From Pseudomonadota bacterium (GTDB lineage: Bacteria > Pseudomonadota > Alphaproteobacteria > Rhizobiales > Xanthobacteraceae), in contig JAJYAH010000069.1 in the NCBI GenBank assembly GCA_021779635.1, positions 1 to 15,464 on the forward strand: a DNA stretch of 15,464 nucleotides. The letters are read 5' to 3'. Of the stretch, positions 7,504-15,229 are shown piece by piece; position 1 is the first letter of the stretch, and each line of letters opens with the position of its first letter. The position numbers and the translations under genes are program-made. Below the pieces are notes generated by a model that was not told the DNA's origin, made no database searches, and saw only the letters and a program-made list of their open reading frames with translations.

Positions 7504-7551
7504 TTAGAATAGATTATGCTGTCGCCGAGCGATCGGTTTGATGGAGATCAA
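7504..7551 (-). promoter_or_regulatory. FixK/FNR-type class II promoter before the secreted protein and cytochrome genes
   Basis: TTGATGGAGATCAA at 7538-7551 has perfect 5-base arms. On the minus strand TAATCT (7511-7516) stands exactly where the -10 element should be if the box is centred near -41, giving a start at about 7504 and a 15-base leader to the ATG at 7489, with AAGG in between. This is the best complete promoter in the window. The sites are seen; the regulator is inferred. Confidence 0.8.
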
Positions 7552-7640
7552 GATCAGCTCGCAGCGAGTCTCGGAATTGATTTTGTCGCTCAAATTCCGC
7601 GAATCCACGCAAGATTCTCAGAAAATCCGCTTTCGAAACC

Positions 7641-9776
7641 TCATTCATAGCGCAAGGCCTCGATCGGATCGAGGCGTGCCGCTTTGCGCGCGGGGTAGAA
7701 GCCGAAGAAGATGCCGACGGCGGCGGAAAACAAAAAGCCGCCGGCGATCGCGGTGGCCGATATCGGCGCCGGCCAGCCGGTGACGATCGAGATGGTGATC
7801 GAGAACAGGATTCCCGCGATGATGCCGGCGATACCGCCGCTGACGCTTAGAAATACCGCCTCGGCCAGGAATTGGAACAGCACATGGGCGCGCTGCGCGC
7901 CGATCGCCATACGCAGACCGATCTCGCGGGTGCGCTCAGTCACCGAGACAAGCAGGATGTTCATGATGCCGATGCCGCCGACCAATAGTGAAATGGATGC
8001 GACGGCCGCGAGCAGGATTGCCATCACGCGGCTCGAACCCTTGGCGGTCTCGGCGATCTGACTCAAGTTTCGAACTGAGAAATCATTGGTTTCTCCGGGA
8101 CGGATATGGTGGCGGCGGGCAAGAATTTCGGTGCACTGCACGATCGCACGCTCCACGTCGCTCGGATTCGCGGCCTGCACATAGATTTGATTCACATAGC
8201 CGGCGATGCGCGGCTGCAGATTGTAGGGATTGGGTGGCGTAGGGTAGGCCCAGTTCAGTGGGGTCTGCTGTTGGCTTGGGGCGGCGACACCGATCACCTT
8301 GCGCTCGGCGGTCGTGAAGGGAATCATGACAAGGTCGTCTTGATCGGTTCCGTAAGCGGATTGGCCTTTGGGTGCGAGAACTCCGATCACCCGGAGCGGT
8401 ACGCCCTTGACCTCGATCACCGCGCCCAGAGGGTTTTCATCGGAGCCGAACAGTTGAGCGTAGACGGTCTGGCCCAATACCACCACCAACGCGGCCTTGC
8501 TTTCGTCATCAGTTGAAATCCCCAGACCGGCGCGGATTGCCCAATTAGTGATCGGGGGATAGTTGGCGCTGACGCCCTGTATACTGGTCGACCAGTTCTG
8601 ATTGCGGTATTCCACCTGTCCGGCCTGACGGATCAGATAACTCACGGTCCCGACCGCCGCGGCTTCGTGCCGGATCGCCTGGACGTCGCCGACGGTCAGC
8701 GTCGATGCGCTGCCAAACCCGGCGCGTATGCCGCCGCTTGTGACGGCGCCCGGCAGCAGCACGAGCAGATTTGTACCGAGACTTTCGATCTGCTTGCGGA
8801 CTGCGTCGTTGGCGCCCTGGCCCACCGCCACCATGGCGATCAGCGCTGCAACTCCGACGAAGACGCCGAGCATGGTCAGGGCCGAGCGCATCTTGCTGCG
8901 CAGGAGCGCTTGCGCTGCCGCTGCCGTGATCATGGCACAGAAGGCCCAGTAGCCCGTCGACGGGGCGAAGGACAGACCACCGGCTTGCCCCGGAGGAAAC
9001 CGCGACATCCCTGGGGACGCCGGCTTGGCCGCAGCGTCTGGTACGGCCGGCGCCCGGTTTCTTGTACGCTGATCGGAAATGATCTGGCCGTCGCGCATCG
9101 TCACCGTACGGTCGGCATAGTCGGCGATATCTTGCTCATGGGTGACCACGATCGTGACATTCTGGTCGCGATTGAGCGCCTGCAGCGTTTCCATGATCTC
9201 GTGCGACGTGCGGGTATCGAGATTGCCGGTCGGTTCGTCGGCAAGCAGCACGCTCGGCGAATTGATGAGGGCGCGGGCGATGGCGACGCGTTGCTGCTGA
9301 CCGCCGGACAGCTGGCCGGGTGTATTGCGTTCGCGATCACCGAGGCTGAGAATCGCGAGCGCCGCCCGTGCGCGCTCGTTACGGAAGCTTCGGCTCGACC
9401 GTCCCGAGGTCGAGTAAAACAGCGGCAGCGCGACGTTCTCGATGGCGCTGGTGCGCGCCAGCAGATTAAAGCTCTGGAACACGAAGCCGAGCCGCTCGCT
9501 GCGGATCCGCGCCAGGTCCGGCTCTGACAATCCGGCCACATCAATATCTTCGAAATAGTAATGGCCGCTCGACGGCCGGTCGAGGCAACCCAGGATCGCC
9601 ATCAGGGTTGATTTTCCGGAACCGGATGACCCCATAACGGCGACGAATTCGCCGCGCTCTATCGTGAGGTTGACACCGCGCAGAGCATGCACGTCGACGT
9701 CGCCAACGTGGTAAGTCCGCGATACATTCTCGACCCTGATGACTGTTTCGGCCATTTCGATTGGTCCAGCTGTCAC
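7641..9776 (-). CDS. macB: MacB-type ABC transporter (fused ATPase and FtsX-like permease)
   Basis: 711 residues. The N-terminal ATPase has Walker A GSSGSGKS (49-56), signature LSGGQ (156-160) and Walker B VLLADE (176-181). After a linker comes a membrane segment (about 280-320), a large periplasmic domain, and three more membrane segments at the C-terminus (beginning [18 protein letters not shown], then [15 protein letters not shown] and [15 protein letters not shown]), ending in the usual [16 protein letters not shown]. This is the MacB architecture: it works with a MacA adaptor and an outer-membrane channel to expel substrates such as macrolides, peptides or lipids from the periplasm by mechanotransmission. 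No outer-membrane channel gene is in the window. The start given is GTG, overlapping the adaptor stop by four bases (GTGA); ATG at 9755 is an alternative. Confidence 0.93.
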   Translation of the reverse strand: MTAGPIEMAETVIRVENVSRTYHVGDVDVHALRGVNLTIERGEFVAVMGSSGSGKSTLMAILGCLDRPSSGHYYFEDIDVAGLSEPDLARIRSERLGFVFQSFNLLARTSAIENVALPLFYSTSGRSSRSFRNERARAALAILSLGDRERNTPGQLSGGQQQRVAIARALINSPSVLLADEPTGNLDTRTSHEIMETLQALNRDQNVTIVVTHEQDIADYADRTVTMRDGQIISDQRTRNRAPAVPDAAAKPASPGMSRFPPGQAGGLSFAPSTGYWAFCAMITAAAAQALLRSKMRSALTMLGVFVGVAALIAMVAVGQGANDAVRKQIESLGTNLLVLLPGAVTSGGIRAGFGSASTLTVGDVQAIRHEAAAVGTVSYLIRQAGQVEYRNQNWSTSIQGVSANYPPITNWAIRAGLGISTDDESKAALVVVLGQTVYAQLFGSDENPLGAVIEVKGVPLRVIGVLAPKGQSAYGTDQDDLVMIPFTTAERKVIGVAAPSQQQTPLNWAYPTPPNPYNLQPRIAGYVNQIYVQAANPSDVERAIVQCTEILARRHHIRPGETNDFSVRNLSQIAETAKGSSRVMAILLAAVASISLLVGGIGIMNILLVSVTERTREIGLRMAIGAQRAHVLFQFLAEAVFLSVSGGIAGIIAGILFSITISIVTGWPAPISATAIAGGFLFSAAVGIFFGFYPARKAARLDPIEALRYE

Positions 9777-11044
9777 AGCCGCGGCGGCGGCACCGTGCTG
9801 CCCGAAGCCTGACGTTGCTCGGCTACGATGACCTGATCGCCCGGCTTGACATTTCCAGCCACGATTTCGACGAAAGAGTCATCGTCGAGACCGGTCTCGA
9901 CCGCTAATGCCACTGGTCTGCCATTGCGCAGCAGCCACACCCTTGCCTCGGAATCCGCGGCGCCCAACGGTGTGGCACTCGCCGGCATGCCGCTGGGCCG
10001 ATAGCGCAATGCTTGGCTAGGCACCCTGATCACGTCATGACGGTTGGCTATGACAATTCGGGTCGCCGCGGTCATTCCAGGCTGAAGCGAGAAGCTCGAA
10101 TTATCGACGCTTACGACAACGTCGAAGGTAACTACATTCTGGACCGTTTGGGGCGATTGGCGAACTTGACTGACCATTCCGTCGAATGTGCGTTTCGGAA
10201 ATGCGTCCACCGTGAACGACGCGGGGTTGCCTTCCTTGATTCCCCCAATGTCGCTTTCACTGACATTGGTATCCACCTGCATCATCTTGAGATCCGACGC
10301 GATCAGAAACAGGGTCGGTGTCTGGAAGCTCGCCGCGACGGTTTGGCCCATCGTTACGCTGCGCGAGACCACCGTGCCGTCAACCGGCGATATGATATTT
10401 GTATAGTCGAGATTGACTTGGGCTGAATCAAGTGCCGCCTGTTGCTGTTGAATTGTGCTTTGGTCGTATGCAATTTGCGCCTGTGCCTGTTGATAGGCAT
10501 TCTTGGCCTGATCGAATACGTCCTGTGACACGGCATGGGGCACGATCAGCTGCGCATTGCGCTCGTAATTGGTTTTAGTATAGCTGAGGTTGGCCTGGTC
10601 CTTCTGAAGCTGTGCCTTCCCCACCAGAAGATTGGCCCTGGCTTGAGCTACCAGCGTCTCGTAGGGCCGCGGATCGATCTTGGCGCAGATTTGGCCCTTC
10701 TTCACTTTCGTATTGTAGTCGCAATAGATTTCCTGGATGACGCCCGATACGTACGACCCGACGATGATCGTCAGTTCTGGGTTGACCGTTCCGGTTGCTG
10801 TCACAGTCCGGGTAACTGTGCCAATTGCAATTTGGGCGGTTACGTAGTGGACGGTACTGCGTTCAGCGAAAGCCCACCACGTTCCGCCGGCAACCGCAAC
10901 GAGCAGCAACGATGCAAGCCCGGCCACCAGCCAGTATCTCGATCTCGCGCGGCCAGGTTTTTCCTTGACCGGAGGCATCATCGGAAGGGCAATGAGCTTG
11001 CTGGAAACGGCCCGCTCGCTCCCTGGAGTAATGCGTTCGTTCAT
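9773..11044 (-). CDS. macA: MacA-type periplasmic adaptor (HlyD/RND-MFP family)
   Basis: 423 residues. One membrane segment near the N-terminus (about 38-58, YWLVAGLASLLLVAVAGG) anchors it in the inner membrane. Then come the first half of the lipoyl/barrel-sandwich domain (GSYVSGVIQEIYCDYNTKVKKG), a long alanine/glutamine-rich hairpin coiled coil (about 125-205, QAQAQIAYDQSTIQQQQAAL), the second half (IISPVDGTVVSRSVTMGQTV), and the beta-barrel and membrane-proximal domains (SLQPGMTAATRIVI; VETGLDDDSFVEIV). It bridges MacB and an outer-membrane channel. AGGA precedes the ATG by 5 bases. It is translationally coupled to macB. A perfect FixK-type palindrome lies about 145 bases upstream, an unusual regulator for this pump. 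Confidence 0.92.
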   Translation of the reverse strand: MNERITPGSERAVSSKLIALPMMPPVKEKPGRARSRYWLVAGLASLLLVAVAGGTWWAFAERSTVHYVTAQIAIGTVTRTVTATGTVNPELTIIVGSYVSGVIQEIYCDYNTKVKKGQICAKIDPRPYETLVAQARANLLVGKAQLQKDQANLSYTKTNYERNAQLIVPHAVSQDVFDQAKNAYQQAQAQIAYDQSTIQQQQAALDSAQVNLDYTNIISPVDGTVVSRSVTMGQTVAASFQTPTLFLIASDLKMMQVDTNVSESDIGGIKEGNPASFTVDAFPKRTFDGMVSQVRQSPQTVQNVVTFDVVVSVDNSSFSLQPGMTAATRIVIANRHDVIRVPSQALRYRPSGMPASATPLGAADSEARVWLLRNGRPVALAVETGLDDDSFVEIVAGNVKPGDQVIVAEQRQASGSTVPPPRL

Positions 11045-11186
11045 ATAATCCTGTCACCGTGTTTCGGGAGCGGCGGCGGCAGGTGGCTTCATTTCCCGCT
11101 GTTGCCGACCTGCGTTCCGAACCTGGCAGCATCCGCGTAATGCTCTGATCCAGCACCGCATTTCAAGTGAAATGGCGGTGCACACC

Positions 11187-11200
11187 TTGACATGCGTCAA
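11187..11200 (-). promoter_or_regulatory. perfect FixK/FNR-type box upstream of macAB
   Basis: TTGACATGCGTCAA has perfect 5-base arms with 4-base spacing. Read toward macA, TGAAAT (11160-11165) occupies the expected -10 place (4 of 6 consensus bases), predicting a start near 11153 and a leader of about 110 bases before the macA ATG. In the other direction no comparable -10 is present, so macAB is the likelier target. Confidence 0.68.
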
Positions 11201-11494
11201 GCCCGGTCGCGCCTTCGCACGCTGATCCTCATCCCAGGTCCCAGCTCCGCGCCGGCAACCGTGATCAGGCCACGCGGTGTAGTCCATGAGAGCATCGAAG
11301 GCCCTCGCCGCCCTCTTCTCGTCGCCCCGCGCCACTGCGTCGGAAAGTTGCCGCATGATGCTTTGCGGCGACAGGCACGTCGTGCATCACCCATGGACCA
11401 TCCTGGAAGAATGGGTCATCGTTCCTGGCGAGTTAGGGCCGGAGCCGGTTAGGGCGGACAAACAATATATCGTGATGCACGCATTTGATGCTTC

Positions 11495-11508
11495 TTGACC
11501 TCGCTCAA
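11495..11508 (+). promoter_or_regulatory. imperfect FixK/FNR-type box upstream of the alcohol dehydrogenase gene
   Basis: TTGACCTCGCTCAA has a perfect left half and one mismatch in the right half (CTCAA instead of RTCAA). A class II start would fall near 11543, about 34 bases before the ATG at 11577; the -10 candidate CATCTT (11530-11535) is poor. Possible weaker FixK site. Confidence 0.45.
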
Positions 11509-11576
11509 ATCTCAGCAGCGCCCTTGGCTCATCTTTCCGATCGAAAAGCAGTTTTTTGCCAGCGAGGAGAAATAGC

Positions 11577-12614
11577 ATGATAGCACTCGTCTATCAGGGC
11601 CCTGAAAAGAAGGCGATCGAGGAGCGGCCGAAGCCGCAGATATCGGCTCCGACCGATGCGATTGTCAGGGTATCGAAAACGACGATCTGCGGTACGGATT
11701 TGCACATTCTAAAGGGCGACGTGCCGACATGCGCTCCGGGTCGCATTCTTGGTCATGAAGGTGTCGGCGTAATCGAGCAGGTCGGCACCGCGGTGACAGC
11801 CTTCCATCCTGGCGATCGCGTTATCATCTCCTGCATATCGTCTTGCGGGAAGTGCGACTATTGCCGCCGCGGCATGTACTCGCATTGCGTCAACGGCGGT
11901 TGGATTCTCGGTAACAAAATCGATGGCACCCAGGCCGAATATGTCCGTATCCCGTTCGCCGATACCAGCCTTTACCACATTCCGGCAGGTGCGGATGAGG
12001 AAGCCCTCGTCATGCTGAGTGATATTCTGCCTACCGGCTTCGAGTGCGGCGTGCTCAACGGCAAAGTGCAGCCCGGATCGACCATCGCCATTGTAGGGGC
12101 CGGCCCGATCGGGCTCGCGGCCTTGCTGACGGCGCAGTTCTACTCGCCTGCTGAAATCATCATGGTCGATTTCGACGACAACCGCCTGGAAATCTCGTCC
12201 CGCTTCGGTGCGACCGCGACGATCAACAACAAGGATGGCAAGGCGGTCGAGAAAATAATGAAGATGACCGGCGGTCGCGGCGTCGACACGGCGATCGAAG
12301 CGGTCGGCGTGCCTGCGAGCTTCGTTACCTGCGAGGACATCGTGGCACCCGGCGGCATTATTGCCAACATCGGCGTGCACGGGGTCAAGGCCGATCTGCA
12401 TTTGGAGCGATTGTGGGATCGCAACATTGCGATCACGACAAGGCTGGTTGATACCGTCACCACGCCGATGCTGCTCAAGACCGTGCAATCTCGTAAGATC
12501 GACCCCAAGCGGTTGATCACGCATCACTTCAAGCTCAACAACATCATGGATGCCTACGACACTTTCGTCGCGGCGGCCACGACCGGAGCACTCAAGGTGA
12601 TCATCGAAATCTAA
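11577..12614 (+). CDS. zinc-dependent alcohol dehydrogenase (medium-chain family)
   Basis: 345 residues from the ATG at 11577, preceded by GAGGAGA 6 bases upstream (an ATG at 11556 lacks this). The catalytic zinc ligands are Cys38 (TTICGTD), His60-Glu61 (GHEGVGV) and probably Asp149 (MLSDILPTGFE); the structural zinc is held by Cys90, Cys93, Cys96 and Cys104 (CGKCDYCRRGMYSHC). The nucleotide fold has GAGPIG (174-179) and a following acid at the end of the second strand (MVDFDD), which favours NAD over NADP. Product: interconverts an alcohol and its aldehyde or ketone in the cytoplasm, possibly re-oxidising NADH when oxygen is short. Substrate not predictable. It may be under the weak FixK-type box at 11495. 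An acetate kinase remnant follows directly. Confidence 0.92.
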   Translation: MIALVYQGPEKKAIEERPKPQISAPTDAIVRVSKTTICGTDLHILKGDVPTCAPGRILGHEGVGVIEQVGTAVTAFHPGDRVIISCISSCGKCDYCRRGMYSHCVNGGWILGNKIDGTQAEYVRIPFADTSLYHIPAGADEEALVMLSDILPTGFECGVLNGKVQPGSTIAIVGAGPIGLAALLTAQFYSPAEIIMVDFDDNRLEISSRFGATATINNKDGKAVEKIMKMTGGRGVDTAIEAVGVPASFVTCEDIVAPGGIIANIGVHGVKADLHLERLWDRNIAITTRLVDTVTTPMLLKTVQSRKIDPKRLITHHFKLNNIMDAYDTFVAAATTGALKVIIEI

Positions 12615-12639
12615 CGTCGTATAACGCCGAAAACCTGAG

Positions 12640-12829
12640 ATGCACGAGGACAAGGTTGTGGCGCTTGTTCGCTGGTTTGAGGTCCGCTTTTCCGAGGAGG
12701 CGCTGGTCGGGGCCAGGCACCGCGCCGTTCACGGCGGCGCGCTCTCCGACACCCGGCAGCAGGGCTCGTGCGCGGGTCATCCCAACTGACGAGGGTCTGA
12801 TGATCGCCCGACACACCTGGCGTCTCATA
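12640..12829 (+). pseudogene. ackA: acetate kinase remnant (internal deletion and frame change)
   Basis: Two frames carry pieces of one family. From 12640 to about 12738 a frame reads HEDKVVALVRWFEVRFSEEA followed by LVGARHRAVHGG, matching the acetate kinase segment before and including the HRVVHGG substrate motif. From 12767 to about 12829 a different frame reads RARVIPTDEGLMIARHTW, matching the conserved C-terminal strand and helix of acetate kinase (VIPTDEE.MIARHT). Only 28 bases lie between them, so the middle of a roughly 400-codon gene is gone, as is its N-terminus (the phosphate-binding NxGSSSxK segment). The gene lies 25 bases after the alcohol dehydrogenase and before the PhaC-like gene. 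It was probably once part of the same low-oxygen carbon module. Confidence 0.75.
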
Positions 12830-12906
12830 GATCGCGCGCGAGGCTTGACTAGCCAATGGTGAGTTCGGCTGGTGCGCCGCACGCGAGACACATAAAGGAG
12901 CAATGA

Positions 12907-14022
12907 ATGTCCAACAAGCCATCCATCAAATCCCAGGAGCTTTCGCTGCTCAGCGTCCCGGCGTTTTGGCCAACGGCAATGGCGACCGCGATGTTTGAGG
13001 AAGGAACCGAGCTTTACGCGAAAAACCTCAAATTCGTAGAGGAAGAGACCAAGATTCATGGCGGACTTAGACCCGTCCTCGCGACGCCGAACACGGTACG
13101 AATCGATCTGAGGACAATGGTGCTACGAGATTACGGACAATCTGCGGACATCCCGACACTTGTCGATGCGCCGCATGCCGGCCATACCGCTGTGATTGCG
13201 GACTATCGTAAAGGCCAAAGTCTGGTTGAGACGCTTCTGGCCAACCGCATCAAGCATGTGGCGCTGACCGACTGGAAGTCAGCCACTGAGGACATGAAGG
13301 ATCTAGACATAGACAGCTATCTCGCCGAGGTCGTTGTCGCGATCGATGATCTCGGCGGTCGTGTAAACCTCGTCGGACTTTGTCAGGGCGGTTGGCTGTC
13401 AGCGATGATCGCCGCGCGGTTTCCCGAGAAGGTTAATTCGCTCGTGCTTGCGGGTTCGCCTATCGATACGGACGCAGGTGACGGCTCGATCAAGCATATG
13501 GTCCATCAATCCAAGGCGTCATTTTACGAGGAACTGGTTGCGCTCGGCGGCGGATTGATGAAGGGAAAATTCATGTTGCAGGGCTGGAAGAACATGCATC
13601 CCGAGCAGCACTACATTCAGGATCACATCGATCTTTACGAGCACATCGACGATCCGGCTTATCTCGCCAAGGAAGAGGCCTTCGAGAGTTGGTACGAAAA
13701 CCCGATTGACCTTCCGGGGCGATGGTACCTTCAGGTCATCACGCAGCTGTTTAAGGAAAACCGGCTCGCGAAGGGCGAGTTTGTTGGACTCGGCCGCAAG
13801 CTCAGCCTTCGAAATATCACGTGCCCGACCTATTTGCTGGCCGGTGAGTCCGACGACATCACGACTCCGGAGCAGGTTCTTGACGCGGCGAATTATCTCG
13901 GAACCCCCAAGGACCGCATTGTCCAGAAGACCGTGCCAGGCGGTCATATTGGGCTGTTCATGGGAGCCACGACGCTGAAGGAGCACTGGCCGCCGATCGC
14001 GCGGTGGATCGCCGCCCAATAG
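12907..14022 (+). CDS. PhaC-like alpha/beta hydrolase (polyhydroxyalkanoate synthase family)
   Basis: 371 residues; the ATG has AAAGGAG 6 bases upstream. The nucleophile motif is GLCQGG (157-162), a cysteine lipase-like box of the type G-x-C-x-G-G used by PHA synthases, not the serine box of most esterases. The other triad members are probably Asp316 or Asp317 (LLAGESDDITTPEQ) and His347 (PGGHIGLF). DWKSATEDMKDLDIDSYL (122-139) matches the DW...D(L/I)DDY region of PhaC. The length is that of class III PhaC (about 355) rather than class I (about 580), but no phaE partner is visible. Some relatives are annotated as depolymerase or hydrolase, so it may make, remodel or degrade polyester, or act on another acyl thioester. 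A role in carbon/redox storage under low oxygen fits the neighbours. Confidence 0.85.
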   Translation: MSNKPSIKSQELSLLSVPAFWPTAMATAMFEEGTELYAKNLKFVEEETKIHGGLRPVLATPNTVRIDLRTMVLRDYGQSADIPTLVDAPHAGHTAVIADYRKGQSLVETLLANRIKHVALTDWKSATEDMKDLDIDSYLAEVVVAIDDLGGRVNLVGLCQGGWLSAMIAARFPEKVNSLVLAGSPIDTDAGDGSIKHMVHQSKASFYEELVALGGGLMKGKFMLQGWKNMHPEQHYIQDHIDLYEHIDDPAYLAKEEAFESWYENPIDLPGRWYLQVITQLFKENRLAKGEFVGLGRKLSLRNITCPTYLLAGESDDITTPEQVLDAANYLGTPKDRIVQKTVPGGHIGLFMGATTLKEHWPPIARWIAAQ

Positions 14023-14074
14023 ACGCCATCACAAATACGAAATTCGGCTTCGACTATCTTTGAGGTCGCCGCGG

Positions 14075-14314
14075 TCAATAGGTGGTAATTGTTCCGAGCA
14101 GACTTCCAGGCTCGACCGATTGACCATCCATCAAAACAATGCTGGACAACACGCCGGTGGCAGGCGCGCTTAGCTCGTGTGTCATCTGGTCGGCTATGAT
14201 TTCAACCAGTGGCTCGCGAAGCGTGACCGGGTCGCTGGTCCGCTTGAACCATCGTCCGATTGACGCCTTGACGCCAGATACTATGAACGTCGGCGCACGT
14301 ATTTCCGTGATCAT
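14075..14314 (-). CDS. small lipoyl/biotinyl-domain-like protein lacking the modified lysine
   Basis: 79 residues from the ATG at 14314, preceded by GAGGA 8 bases upstream. It is a single domain resembling the lipoyl domain of dehydrogenase E2 proteins: WFKRTSDPVTLREPLVEII then ADQMTHELSAPATGVLSSIV and DGQSVEPGSLLGTI. In E2 proteins the turn reads E-x-D-K-V/A with lipoylated lysine; here the turn reads ADQM, so Gln43 stands in the lysine position. It begins 36 bases after atpG on the same strand and probably belongs to the end of the N-ATPase operon. Without the lysine it cannot be lipoylated or biotinylated in the normal way and may be a binding or structural module. Family fold fairly sure, function unknown. 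Confidence 0.8.
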   Translation of the reverse strand: MITEIRAPTFIVSGVKASIGRWFKRTSDPVTLREPLVEIIADQMTHELSAPATGVLSSIVLMDGQSVEPGSLLGTITTY

Positions 14315-14350
14315 GAAAATATCCTCGCATTTAGGAGTTCCTACCAACTC

Positions 14351-15229
14351 TTATACTCGCTTTGGGGCGCTTGGCCGGGCGTAGTTCGATCGGCTCGCCG
14401 TCTCGCCTGCGGCAAGTTCGATGATTTCCGCCGTGATTTCCTCTTGCCGCACGATTCGCTGGGTCGCCTGTAACGCGGAAAGCTGGCGCTCGATCTGGCC
14501 GTGTGCCGAAGCCATGGCTTCCATACGCGCCTCGTTTTCCGCCGCGAAGGCATGGAGTGCCGTCTTGCAGAGTTCCGCGTGCACATAATCAGCCGTAAGC
14601 CCGATCAGGAGTGGTTCTGGTGACAAGTTCAGTATCGGCACACCGGTGTTTGTCGGACGGGAAAAGCCGGACATGTCGAGAGGGAACAATCGACGACGTT
14701 CTATTTGGACGCCATGACCGGGTTGCCATTGGCTGAAAACGGCGTCGAGGCGATCGATTGCTCCTCTGGCGAAGCGGGTATAGAGCGCTTCGGAGATCCG
14801 GTCGGCAAGTCTGGGAACGCCCAACGAATGAGACGGCATTGGGCTGTCCCATGCGGCTCGGACGCCCCGTTCGGCGGCTATGGCATTGCCGCGTGTACCA
14901 ATCAGAAAAAGTTCTGAGGTGGAGAGACTTTTACCGACCGCATCGAGCACACGCTCGCTGAACGCGCCGGCGAAACCTTGCTCCGCACAGAACAGCACGA
15001 GCGCCGAGCGGGCTGATCGGCGCGCAGCGGTTGGGCGGCCGGCAGGTACCAGCGGCAGGGTTCGTCCAATCGCAAGTGCGATCGTCGCCGCATAGCTGTC
15101 GACGGCTACAAGCTGGCTGCGCGCTTGCTGGGCGCGTGCCGCAGCGATACCGCGCATCGCATTCACAACAGCGCTAAGCTGGCGGATACCGTCGATGCGC
15201 GCGCTGATGTCGGAGAGGCGTTCGGTCAT
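14351..15229 (-). CDS. atpG: N-type (alternate) F1Fo ATPase gamma subunit
   Basis: 292 residues. The N-terminal helix IDGIRQLSAVVNAMRGIAAA (about 12-31) and the C-terminal helix ERQLSALQATQRIVRQEEIT AEIIELAAG (about 248-276) are the two strands of the rotating coiled coil; the middle holds the Rossmann-like gamma domain (SALVLFCAEQGFAGAFSERV; LFLIGTRG). The sequence is much diverged from housekeeping gamma (which has about 290 residues and a canonical IRSVKNTQKIT start), as in the N-ATPase group, whose operons end with atpA-atpG. N-ATPases are auxiliary rotary enzymes thought to pump Na+ or H+ outward. Its ATG overlaps the atpA stop by four bases (ATGA), so the two are translationally coupled. 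No obvious ribosome site upstream. Confidence 0.9.
   Translation of the reverse strand: MTERLSDISARIDGIRQLSAVVNAMRGIAAARAQQARSQLVAVDSYAATIALAIGRTLPLVPAGRPTAARRSARSALVLFCAEQGFAGAFSERVLDAVGKSLSTSELFLIGTRGNAIAAERGVRAAWDSPMPSHSLGVPRLADRISEALYTRFARGAIDRLDAVFSQWQPGHGVQIERRRLFPLDMSGFSRPTNTGVPILNLSPEPLLIGLTADYVHAELCKTALHAFAAENEARMEAMASAHGQIERQLSALQATQRIVRQEEITAEIIELAAGETASRSNYARPSAPKRV

Larger units (their letters stand above)
11045..11576. other. intergenic region between the divergent macA and alcohol dehydrogenase genes
   Basis: 532 bases without a convincing intact gene. It holds one perfect and one imperfect FixK-type box (listed separately). Short open frames exist on both strands, none with a good ribosome site or recognisable full-length product. 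One minus-strand frame at about 11200-11283 reads TPRGLITVAGAELGPG then MRISVRRRDRA, which recalls the C-terminal TOBE segment of ModC-like molybdate ATPases and could be a remnant; support is weak. Another minus frame from 11356 encodes MRQLSDAVARGDEKRAARAF, which I do not recognise. Confidence 0.5.

Noticed and set aside
7564..7605. TTGATTTTGTCGCTCAA, resembling another FixK-type site, within a GGAATT/AATTCC inverted repeat
   Set aside because: The half-sites are 7 bases apart instead of 4 and the right half is imperfect; the stem is only 6 bases with a long loop.
11709..12653. Long minus-strand open frame of 314 codons opposite the alcohol dehydrogenase
   Set aside because: Mirror frame of a clear zinc alcohol dehydrogenase with all metal ligands; no ribosome site or family resemblance.
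12848..12862. TTGACTAGCCAA before the PhaC-like gene as a possible FixK site
   Set aside because: The right half does not match RTCAA at the needed spacing.
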